Source of the DNA: Psychroserpens damuponensis
Lineage (GTDB): Bacteria; Bacteroidota; Bacteroidia; Flavobacteriales; Flavobacteriaceae
Reading direction: 5' to 3'
NCBI RefSeq assembly: GCF_000826655.1
Contig: NZ_JXJO01000010.1
Span: 62,001 to 126,000 of the forward strand
DNA length: 64,000 bases
Below the pieces are notes generated by a model. The model was given only the letters and a program-made list of their open reading frames with translations. It did no database searches and was not told the origin of the DNA. Shown here piece by piece: positions 1 to 9,979 of the stretch; position 1 is the first letter of the stretch; every line of letters begins with the position of its first letter. Position numbers and translations under genes: made by a program.

Positions 1-1650
1 GGCTTTCTATTTTTATTAGGACGCGATCCAAAACGCTTTTGGGTATTACTCGTGTTCTTTTTGTTTACAGGACTTGCCATTCAATTTTATACCAACGTAA
101 GACCTTTTGAACCTCGCGAAAGAGACTACTCTGTAGTAGGTTCGTTTTATGTATTTGCCATATGGATTGGTTTTGGTGTCTATGCCATTTTTGATATGCT
201 TCGGAAATTTACCAGCTCCAAATTTTTAGCTCCTGCCATAACCATAGTTTGCTTGTTATTAGTTCCTGGTGTTTTAGCAGCCGAAAATTGGGACGATCAT
301 GATCGCTCAGAAAAATATACAGCACAAGCCATGGCACGAAAATATCTAGAATCTTGTGCGCCAAATGCCATCCTCTTTACTATTGGTGATAACGACAGTT
401 TCCCATTATGGTATTTACAAGAAATTGAAGGGGTACGAACAGATGTTCGTGTTGTTAATACGAGTTTATTTCAAACCGATTGGTATATTGACCAAATGAA
501 GCGTAAGGCTTATGAGAGTGACCCAATTCCTTCTCAATTAACTCATGATCAATACAAATATGGAACTCGTGATTATATCATGAAATATGAAATCACCAAA
601 GACACTATGATGATTAAAGAGTATATGAATTTCATATCTAATGATGATCCTAAGTACAGTCTTAAATATGCCATGCAACGTAGAGGAGAAGACCCAAATG
701 GTTATCCTGCACAATTACAAAACTCAAATTATTTACCAACATCTCACGTTAGAATTCCGGTAAACAAAGCTGCCGTTCTTGAAAATGGAGTGGTTAAACA
801 AAAAGATGCAGAGAACATAGCACCGTTTATCGATATCAATATTTCTGGTGGTGCTTTATATAAAAACAGGTTATTAATGTTAGATATCGTAGCAAATAAT
901 GATTGGAAACGCCCTATCTATTTTACTGGAGGCGCTTTTAGCGATGAAGATTACATATGGATGAAAGATTATTTACAGCTCGATGGATTATGTTATAAAC
1001 TCGTGCCTATAAAAACACCTGTAGACAGAGCAAATCCTTTTGATATGGGACGTGTAGATTCAGATCTTATGTATGAAAAAGTCATGTCATGGGATTGGGG
1101 AAATAGTGGTAATGACAATATTTATCATGATGTTGAAACTCGTAAAAACGGCATCACTTATAGAGGAAATCTCGCGAGACTTTTAGAACAATTGATCAAT
1201 GAAGACCAACTAGATAAAGCAGAGCAAATTGCTGATTTAGCCATGGAAAAAATGCCAGTAGATAAGTTTGGATTCTATACACTTTTAGAGCCTTACATTA
1301 GTGGCTATTATGAAATTGACAAAAAAGATAAAGCTAGAAAATTATATACTGATGTTACTAGAAAATATCAAGAAAACCTTACTTATTGGAGTGAACTAAC
1401 TATAGAAAACCAAACCCGTTACTTAGATGAAATTGTAACAGATATTGAACGCTATAGAGGACTCGTAGACCTTCTAGTTATATACAACGATAAAGAGTTT
1501 GCCTTACAAGAAACTGAGAAGTTTAATAATTACTTGAAACTCTTTAAGCACTTTACAGGAGAAGAGGAAGAGGACTCAACACCTCCTGCTAGAGAAGAAC
1601 GAGATTTCCCAAAAGATACTATTGATAAAATTATTGGAATCCAAGATTAG
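1..1650 (+). CDS. DUF2723 family membrane protein, C-terminal part (5' truncated)
   Basis: The reading frame is open from base 1, so the gene begins left of the window; a GTG at 52 is an internal codon. The visible N-terminal part is hydrophobic (two or three membrane segments within about the first 80 codons). It is followed by a large soluble domain with the signature ENWDDHDRSEKYTAQ and FTIGDNDSFPLWY, which I recognise from Bacteroidota DUF2723 proteins, a family related to membrane glycosyl/mannosyl transferases. The C-terminal 150 residues look helical and TPR-like. Family members usually run to about 1000 residues or more, so roughly the last half is present. The likely role is transfer of a sugar from a lipid donor at the inner membrane; the substrate is unknown. 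The gene ends 6 bp before the deacetylase and is probably co-transcribed with it. Confidence 0.85.
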   Translation, partial: GFLFLLGRDPKRFWVLLVFFLFTGLAIQFYTNVRPFEPRERDYSVVGSFYVFAIWIGFGVYAIFDMLRKFTSSKFLAPAITIVCLLLVPGVLAAENWDDHDRSEKYTAQAMARKYLESCAPNAILFTIGDNDSFPLWYLQEIEGVRTDVRVVNTSLFQTDWYIDQMKRKAYESDPIPSQLTHDQYKYGTRDYIMKYEITKDTMMIKEYMNFISNDDPKYSLKYAMQRRGEDPNGYPAQLQNSNYLPTSHVRIPVNKAAVLENGVVKQKDAENIAPFIDINISGGALYKNRLLMLDIVANNDWKRPIYFTGGAFSDEDYIWMKDYLQLDGLCYKLVPIKTPVDRANPFDMGRVDSDLMYEKVMSWDWGNSGNDNIYHDVETRKNGITYRGNLARLLEQLINEDQLDKAEQIADLAMEKMPVDKFGFYTLLEPYISGYYEIDKKDKARKLYTDVTRKYQENLTYWSELTIENQTRYLDEIVTDIERYRGLVDLLVIYNDKEFALQETEKFNNYLKLFKHFTGEEEEDSTPPAREERDFPKDTIDKIIGIQD

Positions 1651-1656
1651 GAGATT

Positions 1657-2283
1657 TTGAAAATAACTCCCGTAAAAACACCTGTAGTTGCAAAAAAAAT
1701 ATTCCCAAGTTATATTTGGGACATTGCACCTACTCATAAGGAGTTATACTTAACTTTTGATGATGGTCCTACTCCAAAAATTACCAATTGGACTTTAGAC
1801 ATCTTAAAACAGTATGACGCTAAAGCTACTTTTTTTTGCATTGGTAATAATATTGACAAACATCCAAGTATTTATAATGATATACTCAAGGATGGACATA
1901 CTATTGGGAATCATACCCAAAACCATGTCAAAGGCTGGTCTACAAAAACCAAAGCATATGTAATAGATGTAAATGAGGCTCAAACTAGAATGCGCTCTAA
2001 AACACATTTATTTCGGCCTCCTTACGGCCAAATTACTCCCAAACAAGGTAAAAAGCTAATGGAGTTGGGTTATAAAGTCATTATGTGGGATATTTTATCG
2101 TTTGACTGGGACCAGAACATTTCTGAAGAAAAATGTCTAGAGAACGTCATTTCAAAAAGTAAAGCTGGAAGCATTATTGTGTTTCATGATAGCATTAAAG
2201 CATCAAAAAACATGATGTATACGCTTCCAAAGGTATTAGAGTATTTTAGTAAAAAAGGGTATAAATTTAAATCTCTGTCTTGA
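1657..2283 (+). CDS. polysaccharide deacetylase family protein (NodB homology domain)
   Basis: A 208-residue protein with all the carbohydrate esterase 4 motifs in order: TFDDGP (metal-binding Asp pair), NHTQNH (the His-x3-His type metal ligands), RPPYG, the DWD segment and IVFHDS. These enzymes remove acetyl groups from N- or O-acetylated polysaccharides using a divalent metal. No signal peptide is obvious, so it may be cytoplasmic or use an unconventional export route. The start is a TTG preceded by GGAGA and lies only 6 bp after the DUF2723 stop, which suggests translational coupling and a shared role in envelope polysaccharide metabolism. The exact substrate (peptidoglycan, poly-GlcNAc or other) cannot be told from sequence. 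Confidence 0.88.
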   Translation: MKITPVKTPVVAKKIFPSYIWDIAPTHKELYLTFDDGPTPKITNWTLDILKQYDAKATFFCIGNNIDKHPSIYNDILKDGHTIGNHTQNHVKGWSTKTKAYVIDVNEAQTRMRSKTHLFRPPYGQITPKQGKKLMELGYKVIMWDILSFDWDQNISEEKCLENVISKSKAGSIIVFHDSIKASKNMMYTLPKVLEYFSKKGYKFKSLS

Positions 2284-2286
2284 GGT

Positions 2287-2583
2287 TTAGAGATATTCTT
2301 GAACAATACTAATTAGAGTGTTTGCATCTTGTTCTCCACTATGACGCCATTTCATTTCTCCGTTTTTGTAAATAATAAGCGTTGGCAGACCTTTAACTCG
2401 AAGTGCTTCGGCTAATTCTCTGTTTTTATCAACGTCAATTTTAATGACTTTTGCCTTATCACCAAGAGCCGCAGCCACATCTCTTAATACTGGATGCATT
2501 GCAGTAGATTGGTCATTCTGCTCTGTAAAAAAATCTAACAGAACAGGAATATCGACATCTATAAGTTCCCCAAATTTTGACAT
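2287..2583 (-). CDS. thioredoxin-fold protein lacking the CxxC active site
   Basis: A 98-residue single-domain thioredoxin fold. The beta strand PVLLDFF, the IDVDKN strand, the cis-proline loop KGLPTLIIYKNG and the C-terminal helix are all present. The segment that normally reads WCGPC is EQNDQSTAMHP, so both redox cysteines are missing and the protein contains no cysteine. It therefore cannot act as a disulphide reductase; a chaperone-like or binding role is more likely. I recall similar cysteine-less small thioredoxins in other flavobacteria, so this is probably an inherited variant and not a local mutation. It converges tail to tail with the deacetylase, 3 bp apart. A TAGGTTTG -7 box lies on the minus strand at 2615-2622. 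Confidence 0.85.
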   Translation of the reverse strand: MSKFGELIDVDIPVLLDFFTEQNDQSTAMHPVLRDVAAALGDKAKVIKIDVDKNRELAEALRVKGLPTLIIYKNGEMKWRHSGEQDANTLISIVQEYL

Positions 2584-2614
2584 ATTTTCAACTTTTTAAT
2601 CAAGGTGTATCTAA

Positions 2615-2622
2615 CAAACCTA
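2615..2622 (-). promoter_or_regulatory. -7 box of the thioredoxin-fold gene
   Basis: The minus strand reads TAGGTTTG, matching the Bacteroidota -7 consensus TAnnTTTG. It sits about 32 bp upstream of the start codon at 2583. No convincing -33 TTG is visible at the expected distance. Confidence 0.4.
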
Positions 2623-2724
2623 AATAATTTTTTCTAGTGTTTTAGTTATTATAATTCAACAGGTTCACGCATACCTATTTATAAAAATAAACAATTTAAG
2701 AGTAAAAATAACATTTCTTCCTAA

Positions 2725-4032
2725 TTATGCGTTATTCGTACCTTTTTTAAGTGTTATAACGGTAATTTCTGGCCAAATACCAACACGTCCAGGAAATGCT
2801 AAATAGCCAAACCCACGGTTTACATATAAATATTTCCCAGCTACTTTGTACAAACCTGCCCATTTTGGATAACGATATTTCACTGGACTCCATTTAATAC
2901 CTAGTGCTGGTAGTTCTATCCCAAATTGCATACCATGAGTATGACCTGCAAGTGTTAATTGAATGTTTTTTTCAAAATCAATAACATTAGTTTCATCTAT
3001 AATAATATCATGGTTATTTACATCTTCTTTATTAAGTTCCATTTGCTTAAAATCAAAATGAGATGGATCATGGCTCATTAAGATATTAAACTCGTTATCG
3101 GTTATATTTTTAGTCGCCTTAATTAGACTACCTCGTTTAGGAAAATGACGAGATGCTCCCCAATTTTCAACGCCTATAATATTGATATGCTCACCATTCT
3201 TTTCGATGCGTCGATTAGAGTTAAGTAATAAATCAAAACCTATTTTCTTATGAACAGCCTCCATCTCCATTTGGTTATACTTATTGAGTTCAACATCTCC
3301 ACCGTAAGCATAATACCCATAATCATGGTTTCCAAGCACTGAGAACTTTCCATCTCTAGCCTTTAACTTATCAAAAACAGCTAACCAACCAATCATTTCT
3401 TCAGCTTTGCTATTAACGATATCTCCTGTAAACAAAATAATATCACTATTTTGTTTGTTAACCAAAGAGACACCTTCGGCAATCTCACTTTTACTTTCTA
3501 AACTACCGGAGTGAATATCACTAATTTGAGTAATTCTATAACCATCAAAAGCATCAGGAAGATCATCAAAATAGATCGTTTTTTCAACAACTTGAAAATT
3601 GTATTTACCTCTAGTTATACCATAAATAAGTGATGCAAACGGAATAGCTGCAAAACCCAATGCAACCTTAGATACAAATTCTCTCCTACCTTTAAAATGC
3701 ATAGGTTCATTAGTAAACTTTTGAAAAACAAATGAGCATCCTCTCACTAAATCTTCCCCAAACATAAAAATTATTAATATCGCCTTTGGCAGAAATAAGG
3801 TCATTAAAAAAGCAACAGCATAACCATGTCCATGTGTAAAACTTTCACCTCTTACGAAATTAAAATAATAATAGGCGAAATTTATAACAACCAATAAGGT
3901 AATTGACCAATAAATAATACCTATCCACAAACTTTTAGTTATGGTTCTAACCGCTTGAAAAGCATATATATCAAAAAGAAATATAAGTATAATTAAAAGA
4001 ACCCAACGTAACATAAACCCGATTTTTATCAA
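2725..4032 (-). CDS. membrane-anchored metallophosphoesterase (YaeI-like)
   Basis: 435 residues. Roughly the first 140 hold four hydrophobic segments, and the rest is a calcineurin-like phosphoesterase domain. The metal-binding motifs are intact and in order: ISDIHSG (DxH), FTGDIVN (GDxxN), VLGNHDYG (GNHD) and LAGHTHGMQ (GHTH). Family members hydrolyse phosphomonoesters or phosphodiesters with a di-metal centre; YaeI/LpxH-type relatives act on lipids at the membrane, which fits the anchor, but the substrate is not evident. Minus strand, monocistronic, divergent from the GH92 gene with about 95 bp between the starts. An insertion of about 25 residues (NKEDVNNHDIIIDETNVIDF) lies between the HDPSHF and GHTH segments. 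Confidence 0.88.
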   Translation of the reverse strand: MIKIGFMLRWVLLIILIFLFDIYAFQAVRTITKSLWIGIIYWSITLLVVINFAYYYFNFVRGESFTHGHGYAVAFLMTLFLPKAILIIFMFGEDLVRGCSFVFQKFTNEPMHFKGRREFVSKVALGFAAIPFASLIYGITRGKYNFQVVEKTIYFDDLPDAFDGYRITQISDIHSGSLESKSEIAEGVSLVNKQNSDIILFTGDIVNSKAEEMIGWLAVFDKLKARDGKFSVLGNHDYGYYAYGGDVELNKYNQMEMEAVHKKIGFDLLLNSNRRIEKNGEHINIIGVENWGASRHFPKRGSLIKATKNITDNEFNILMSHDPSHFDFKQMELNKEDVNNHDIIIDETNVIDFEKNIQLTLAGHTHGMQFGIELPALGIKWSPVKYRYPKWAGLYKVAGKYLYVNRGFGYLAFPGRVGIWPEITVITLKKGTNNA

Positions 4033-4126
4033 ATATAATAGATTTTAAAAAGTAATTTTGATGCTGTTTTGTATTTAACGATACATTAAGATTTAGTATC
4101 TTTTCCTACTTTTTAAATACCCATCC

Positions 4127-7096
4127 ATGAAACCTCTTTTTCACATCGCTTTAATAGCTTTACTCCTAACGAATTGCAAAGAAAATACACCAATAGAAAT
4201 TGCAAAAAAAGACAAACCGCTTATTGAATATGTAAACCCGTTTATTGGTACAGGCGGACATGGTCATACCTATCCTGGAGCAACAATGCCTTTTGGCATG
4301 ATGCAGCTAAGCCCAGATACAAGGCTTGATGGTTGGGATGGTTGCTCTGGCTACCACTATAGCGACGAATACATTTACGGGTTTTCCCATACACACCTTA
4401 GCGGAACTGGCGTTAGCGATTATGGCGACCTATTATTAATGCCTACCAATGCCATTAATTTTTATAATGGTAGCGAAACCTCGACAAGCTCAGCATTTGG
4501 AAACAAAGGGTATAAATCACATTTTTCTCACGATAACGAAATCGCACAACCAGGTTATTACAAAGTCCATCTAGATGACACACAAATTGATGTAGAACTT
4601 ACCGTTTCAAAACGTAGCGGAATTCATAAATATCAATTTCCTTCAGAAAACAACCAAATTCTTATCCTAGATTTAGAGCATCGCGATCAGGTATTAGATT
4701 ATAAAATTCAAAAAGTTAATGACTCTACAATTTCTGGATTTAGACACTCTAAAGCCTGGGCAACAGACCAACGCTTATTTTATACTATTGAATGCTCTAA
4801 ACCAATAAAAAACATCACTTATGAAGAAGATGGAACTCCAATCTCAAAAAACTATAAATATCAAAGTAAAAAAGCAGCTATAGAATTTGATAACCCAAAT
4901 AATGAACCTGTTTATATTAAAGTTGGAATTTCGGCAGTTGATCAAGATGGTGCAACCAAAAATCTACAAGCTGAAATAGGCAGCAAAACATTTGATCAAA
5001 TTAAAAAACAAGCGCAAGACAATTGGGAAACTCAATTAGACAAAATCGTTGTAGAATCTAAAAACGACGATTACAAAACTAATTTTTACACCTCATTATA
5101 TCATACCATGTTAGCTCCAAATTTGTATCAAGATGTTGATGGTCGCTATCGTGGTATGGATTTAAACATACACCAAACTCAAGATTTTGAATATTACACC
5201 GTTTTCTCACTTTGGGATACCTATCGTGCCGCTCACCCACTCTATACCATTATTGAGCAAGATCGCACCAATGATTTTATAAATACATTTTTAGCAAAAC
5301 ACGACGAAGGTGGTATTATGCCAATTTGGGATTTAAGCGCTAATTATACAGGTTGCATGATTGGCTATCATGCGGTTCCTGTAATTGCAGATGCGTATTT
5401 AAAAGGCATCAAAGATTATGATAGCGAAAAAGCATTTAATGCTATGAAACACTCAGCTACTAGAGACAAATTAGGACTTAAATCCTACAAAGAATTTGGC
5501 TTTATACCCGTAGAAGAAGAAAGCGAATCGGTTTCTAAAACTCTAGAATATGCTTATGACGATTGGACCATTGCACAAATGGCTAAAGCTATGGGTAAAG
5601 AAAACGACTATAAATTATACACGCAAAGAGCACAGCAATACAAAAACATTTATGATCCCGAAACCAAATTCATGCGTGGACGATTTCGCAATACATGGTT
5701 TGCACCTTTTGATCCGTATGAAGTAAATTTCAATTATACCGAAGCCAACTCATGGCAGTATAGTTTTTACGTCCCTCAAGATGTATCTGGGTTTATGAAT
5801 CTTCTCGGCGGAAAAGATAAACTAGAAGCACAATTAGATACATTATTTATCGCTAAAGCAGAAACTTCTGGTCGCAATCAAGCAGATATAACAGGTTTAA
5901 TTGGGCAATACGCTCACGGAAACGAACCAAGTCACCATATGGCTTATCTATATAATTTTGTTAACAAACCACATAAAACACAAGAGAAAGTTCATCAAAT
6001 TTTAACTCAATTATATACTAACGAACCCGATGGCATTTCTGGCAATGAAGATTGCGGACAAATGAGCGCATGGTACGTATTTTCATCCATGGGCTTTTAT
6101 CCCGTAACACCAGGAAGCAATGACTATATAATTGGCACGCCTTTATTCGATAAAGCCACGATTAATTTAGAATCTGGCAAACAATTTACTATTACTGCCA
6201 ATAATTTAAGTGACACTCATATTTACATCGAAAATGTGTTCCTTAACGGAAATGAGCTCAACCAATCCTTTATTTCTCATGACGCTATTATGGCTGGCGG
6301 AACATTAGAATTTAAAATGACCGATAATCCAGCAATTTGGGGAAGCCAAAACGGTCAAGAACCAAAAACCGAAATCAATGAGCACAAAATAGTTCCGGTG
6401 CCTTTTATTGCTAAAGGCGATGTTGCTTTTAAAAATGAAACCGAAGTTAGCCTTGGGATTGTAAACTCAAAAACAGAAATCTTTTACAGTCTTAACGACA
6501 GTGAATTTAAGCTATATCGTGCACCCTTTAAAATTTCTGAAGCCATGACATTACAAGTTTATGCTATGGACGATACCAAAAATAAAAGTGCAACAGTTGA
6601 AACCAAATTTTACAAAATAGATCCCAACCTCTCGATCAAATTAGAAACTCAATACGCTAATCAATACAATGCTGGAGGTAATGACGCATTGATTGATGGT
6701 ATCATGGGAACTCAAGATTTTAGAACTGGTACTTGGCAAGGATATTCAGATCAAGACGTTATTGCTACTGTAGATTTAGGAAGCACAAAACCTGTAAACA
6801 CCGTAAGTATTAATTTTTTACAAGATCAAGGCGCTTGGATATTTTACCCTACACAAGTAACATGCCTAGTGTCAAAAGATGGTGTTAAATTTAATACCAT
6901 CGACACTATAACTATTGATACCGCAAAACGAAATGATGATGTGCTCATAAAAAATGTATCCTTTAATTTTTCTTCGGAAAATTACCGTTATATAAAAATC
7001 ATTGCCAAAAAAATGGGAGAACTACCTACTTGGCATTTAGGCTATCCTCACAATGGAAGAAGCTGGATTTTTACAGATGAAATTATCGTAAAATAA
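4127..7096 (+). CDS. GH92 family alpha-mannosidase, lipoprotein
   Basis: 989 residues. The N-terminus (MKPLF...LLLTNC) is a signal peptide with a lipobox, so it is a surface or periplasmic lipoprotein. The GH92 core starts with VNPFIGTGGHGHTYPGA and MPFGMMQLSPDT and contains GNEPSHH, which in characterised family members carries the catalytic acid, and GNEDCGQMSAWYV with the aspartate region that assists the base. The C-terminal 160 residues look like a discoidin (F5/8 type C) carbohydrate-binding module, preceded by a chitobiase-like beta domain. GH92 enzymes are calcium-dependent exo-mannosidases acting on alpha-linked mannose such as that of N-glycans. The downstream transporter and glycosylasparaginase support a glycoprotein substrate. 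The family call is strong; the linkage is inferred. Confidence 0.93.
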   Translation: MKPLFHIALIALLLTNCKENTPIEIAKKDKPLIEYVNPFIGTGGHGHTYPGATMPFGMMQLSPDTRLDGWDGCSGYHYSDEYIYGFSHTHLSGTGVSDYGDLLLMPTNAINFYNGSETSTSSAFGNKGYKSHFSHDNEIAQPGYYKVHLDDTQIDVELTVSKRSGIHKYQFPSENNQILILDLEHRDQVLDYKIQKVNDSTISGFRHSKAWATDQRLFYTIECSKPIKNITYEEDGTPISKNYKYQSKKAAIEFDNPNNEPVYIKVGISAVDQDGATKNLQAEIGSKTFDQIKKQAQDNWETQLDKIVVESKNDDYKTNFYTSLYHTMLAPNLYQDVDGRYRGMDLNIHQTQDFEYYTVFSLWDTYRAAHPLYTIIEQDRTNDFINTFLAKHDEGGIMPIWDLSANYTGCMIGYHAVPVIADAYLKGIKDYDSEKAFNAMKHSATRDKLGLKSYKEFGFIPVEEESESVSKTLEYAYDDWTIAQMAKAMGKENDYKLYTQRAQQYKNIYDPETKFMRGRFRNTWFAPFDPYEVNFNYTEANSWQYSFYVPQDVSGFMNLLGGKDKLEAQLDTLFIAKAETSGRNQADITGLIGQYAHGNEPSHHMAYLYNFVNKPHKTQEKVHQILTQLYTNEPDGISGNEDCGQMSAWYVFSSMGFYPVTPGSNDYIIGTPLFDKATINLESGKQFTITANNLSDTHIYIENVFLNGNELNQSFISHDAIMAGGTLEFKMTDNPAIWGSQNGQEPKTEINEHKIVPVPFIAKGDVAFKNETEVSLGIVNSKTEIFYSLNDSEFKLYRAPFKISEAMTLQVYAMDDTKNKSATVETKFYKIDPNLSIKLETQYANQYNAGGNDALIDGIMGTQDFRTGTWQGYSDQDVIATVDLGSTKPVNTVSINFLQDQGAWIFYPTQVTCLVSKDGVKFNTIDTITIDTAKRNDDVLIKNVSFNFSSENYRYIKIIAKKMGELPTWHLGYPHNGRSWIFTDEIIVK

Positions 7097-7177
7097 CCAA
7101 ACAAAAACTATACATATACTTTAATACAAGCCTAAAAAGGATATTTTAATTACATTTAGACAACTAAAAACTAACTA

Positions 7178-8848
7178 ATGAAAGACCAAAACAACAAATC
7201 TGCTTTAACTACTTTAGTTACAGTCTTTTTTTTCTGGGGATTTATAGCAGCATCCAACGGTGTATTTATCCCATTTTGTAAAACCTACTTTAATATAGAT
7301 CAATTTCAATCGCAATTGGTTGATTTTGCATTCTATGGTGCTTATTATTTTGGTGCTCTCTTACTATTTATTATTTCTGGCTCATTAAAAAAGGATATAT
7401 ACAATAATTGGGGTTACAAAAATGGTATTGTATACGGTTTGCTATTATCGGCAATTGGAGCCTTTGCCATGTATCCTGCAACTGCTGGAGCAGAACAAGG
7501 TCAAACGGCAGTATTTTATCTTGTACTAATTGCATTATTTATTGTTGGCTTAGGGTTTTCATTACAACAAACAGGAGCCAATCCTTTTGCTATTGCATTA
7601 GGTGACCCTAAAACAGGATCTCATCGTTTAAATTTAGCGGGAGGCGTTAATTCTTTTGGCACTACTATCGGACCAATTGTGGTAGGCTTAGTCATATTTG
7701 GATCTGCTACTAGAGGTACCGATGAAATAGCTAGTATGATTGCAAATAATGAAATCACTTTAGTTACTGTACAAGGATTATATGCTGGCGTTGGTATTTT
7801 ATTTTTAATTGCTGCAGCTTTATTTCATTTTTCAAAAAAATTACCCGCTTTAAAATCTGATACCGCATTTGAGCCGGCTAACAAAGCTAGAAATTTACTT
7901 ATTGCCTTAACCGTTATCATCATAGGATGTTTTGGTTATATTTTTAGCACTTATACTGGAAACGAAATTGCTTCAGAAACTGTAGAAAACACACGACTCA
8001 TCTTATTAATAATAGCTTTAGCTGCCGTAGTGGGAGCTTTATTGTTTGCGTATTCTCGTTCTTCTAAAAAGGCTGAAGGTTGGGGAGCCATGAAATATCC
8101 GCAGTTGGTTTTAGGCATGCTAGCCATATTTACATATGTTGGTGTAGAAGTTACTGTAGGTAGTAATTTGGGAGAATTATTAAAACGAGCGGTTGACGGA
8201 ACCTCTTTGAATGAATTGGGATTACCAGCACTCAATGATGCTGAAATCGCACCATACGTTTCTCTATATTGGGGAGGATTAATGATTGGTCGTTGGGTTG
8301 GTGCCATTACGGTTTTTAATCCAAGTAAGGGTTTAAAAAAAGTATTACTAATCATTGTACCATACGTTGCTTTTGGTGTGATTATTTTAGCTAATTCTAT
8401 TAAGTATAATTTTACAGTCTACGAAATACTCTTTTTTGGTATTTGTATTGCCATTCAAATTGGAGGTTTCTTTGTTGCAAAAGACAATCCTGTGAGAACT
8501 TTAAAAGTATTTAGTATATTAGGCGTTTTGGGCATGCTGATTGGGTTATTTTCATCAGGAAATGTAGCCTTATTTGCATTCTTATCTGGAGGTTTATTTT
8601 GTTCTATAATGTGGCCTTGTATTTTCACATTAAGTATTGCTGGATTAGGAAAATATACATCGCAAGGATCTGCTTTTTTAATAATGATGATTTTAGGTGG
8701 TGCTATTATACCTCCTGTACAAGGAAAATTGGCTGATGTATTTAATATCCAATCTTCATATTGGATTGCAGTAGCCTGTTTTGTGTATTTATTATTCTAT
8801 GCTTTTAGAACCAAAACCGTTTTAGACAAACAAGGCGTTACCTATTAA
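7178..8848 (+). CDS. FucP/GluP-like sugar MFS transporter
   Basis: 556 residues, about 12-14 hydrophobic helices. The N-terminus [20 protein letters not shown] and the [16 protein letters not shown] segment with [12 protein letters not shown] are typical of the fucose/glucose/galactose:H+ symporter branch of the major facilitator superfamily. The protein is longer than E. coli FucP (about 440 residues); the extra length comes mainly from loops around residues 180-270, where two additional hydrophobic stretches occur. It starts 81 bp after the GH92 gene and is followed after 66 bp by the glycosylasparaginase, so it is probably co-transcribed. It likely imports a monosaccharide released from host or algal glycoproteins. 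The sugar could be fucose, mannose or GlcNAc; the sequence does not decide. Confidence 0.85.
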   Translation: MKDQNNKSALTTLVTVFFFWGFIAASNGVFIPFCKTYFNIDQFQSQLVDFAFYGAYYFGALLLFIISGSLKKDIYNNWGYKNGIVYGLLLSAIGAFAMYPATAGAEQGQTAVFYLVLIALFIVGLGFSLQQTGANPFAIALGDPKTGSHRLNLAGGVNSFGTTIGPIVVGLVIFGSATRGTDEIASMIANNEITLVTVQGLYAGVGILFLIAAALFHFSKKLPALKSDTAFEPANKARNLLIALTVIIIGCFGYIFSTYTGNEIASETVENTRLILLIIALAAVVGALLFAYSRSSKKAEGWGAMKYPQLVLGMLAIFTYVGVEVTVGSNLGELLKRAVDGTSLNELGLPALNDAEIAPYVSLYWGGLMIGRWVGAITVFNPSKGLKKVLLIIVPYVAFGVIILANSIKYNFTVYEILFFGICIAIQIGGFFVAKDNPVRTLKVFSILGVLGMLIGLFSSGNVALFAFLSGGLFCSIMWPCIFTLSIAGLGKYTSQGSAFLIMMILGGAIIPPVQGKLADVFNIQSSYWIAVACFVYLLFYAFRTKTVLDKQGVTY

Positions 8849-8914
8849 TTATTTCGGTTCGATAACTTCAGAAATAGAAAACTAACAAACACCCACGTTG
8901 ATGGGCAATAGATT

Positions 8915-9922
8915 ATGAAAAGAAGACATTTTATTAAAAACGCTGCACTATCAAGTGCTGGATTGGCTGTAAGTGGATCTATTGTTGGTTGTGCAGATAC
9001 ACCTTCCGAAGAAAAAAAAATTAGTCTGGCGCCAACTTCAAAAAAAGCAACATTACCAATGGTAATTGCAACTTGGCATGTTATAGATGCTACTGCAAAG
9101 GCTATGGAGATTTTACAAGCTGGCGGAAACGCGCTTGATGCTGTAGAACAAGGCTGTAGAGTTGAAGAAGCTAATGAAAAAGGGCAGTCGGTTGGTAAAG
9201 GCGGTTTACCTGATCGTGATGGCAATGTGACTCTTGATGCTTGTATTATGAACAAACATGGTAATTGTGGTTCTGTAGTGTATCTTCAAAATATAACACA
9301 CGCTGTTTCGGTAGCGAGAAAAGTGATGGAAAACACACCACATGTGATGTTAGCTGGTGAAGGTGCTAAACAATTTGCTATTTCCGAAGGATTTAAAATC
9401 GAAAATCTACTTACAGATGCTTCTAAAAAAGCATGGGAAAAATGGCAAGTAGAAGCTAAATACAAACCTATTATTAATATTGAAAATCATGATACAATTG
9501 GGATGCTCGCTATTGATAAAAATGGCGACATTTCTGGCGCTTGTACAACGAGTGGCTTGGCTTATAAACTAGGCGGACGTGTTGGAGATTCGCCAATTAT
9601 TGGCTCTGGTTTATTTATAGATAATGAAATTGGAGGCTGTGTTGCAACAGGCTTGGGAGAAGAAGTTGTAAAAACCGTTGGAAGCTTTTTAGTCGTAGAA
9701 CTCATGCGACAAGGAAAATCACCTCAAGAGGCTTGTGAAGAAGCCATTGGTCGCATTGTTAATAAACCTCATAGTAACTTTAAAGATTTTCAAGTGGGTT
9801 ACATTGCTGTGAATAAAAAAGGAGAAACGGGAAGTTACTCGATACATCAATGGTTTAGTATGACTAAGTTTCAGGATGGCGTAAATGAGCAAATACAGTC
9901 TGATTATTTTAATAAGGGTTAA
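8915..9922 (+). CDS. N4-(beta-N-acetylglucosaminyl)-L-asparaginase (glycosylasparaginase)
   Basis: 335-residue Ntn-hydrolase. It cleaves the GlcNAc-Asn bond of N-glycosylated asparagine, giving aspartate and a glycosylamine. The autoproteolysis site and nucleophile are Thr194 in NHDTIGML, and the substrate-binding RVGDSPIIGSG and GLGEE loops are present. The N-terminus KRRHFIKNAAL is a Tat signal, followed by a lipobox-like IVGC at about residue 26, so a folded, possibly lipid-anchored, exported enzyme is likely. It is the last gene of the GH92-MFS-AGA set and gives the set its meaning: trimming of mannose, import of sugar and release of the core linkage. It is distinct from the isoaspartyl peptidase at 16269, which lacks a signal. 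Confidence 0.92.
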   Translation: MKRRHFIKNAALSSAGLAVSGSIVGCADTPSEEKKISLAPTSKKATLPMVIATWHVIDATAKAMEILQAGGNALDAVEQGCRVEEANEKGQSVGKGGLPDRDGNVTLDACIMNKHGNCGSVVYLQNITHAVSVARKVMENTPHVMLAGEGAKQFAISEGFKIENLLTDASKKAWEKWQVEAKYKPIINIENHDTIGMLAIDKNGDISGACTTSGLAYKLGGRVGDSPIIGSGLFIDNEIGGCVATGLGEEVVKTVGSFLVVELMRQGKSPQEACEEAIGRIVNKPHSNFKDFQVGYIAVNKKGETGSYSIHQWFSMTKFQDGVNEQIQSDYFNKG

Positions 9923-9979
9923 CACGAGAAAACCTTTAAGTTTATAAAGCAGAAATTTTGAATACTTAGCTCTACGAAG

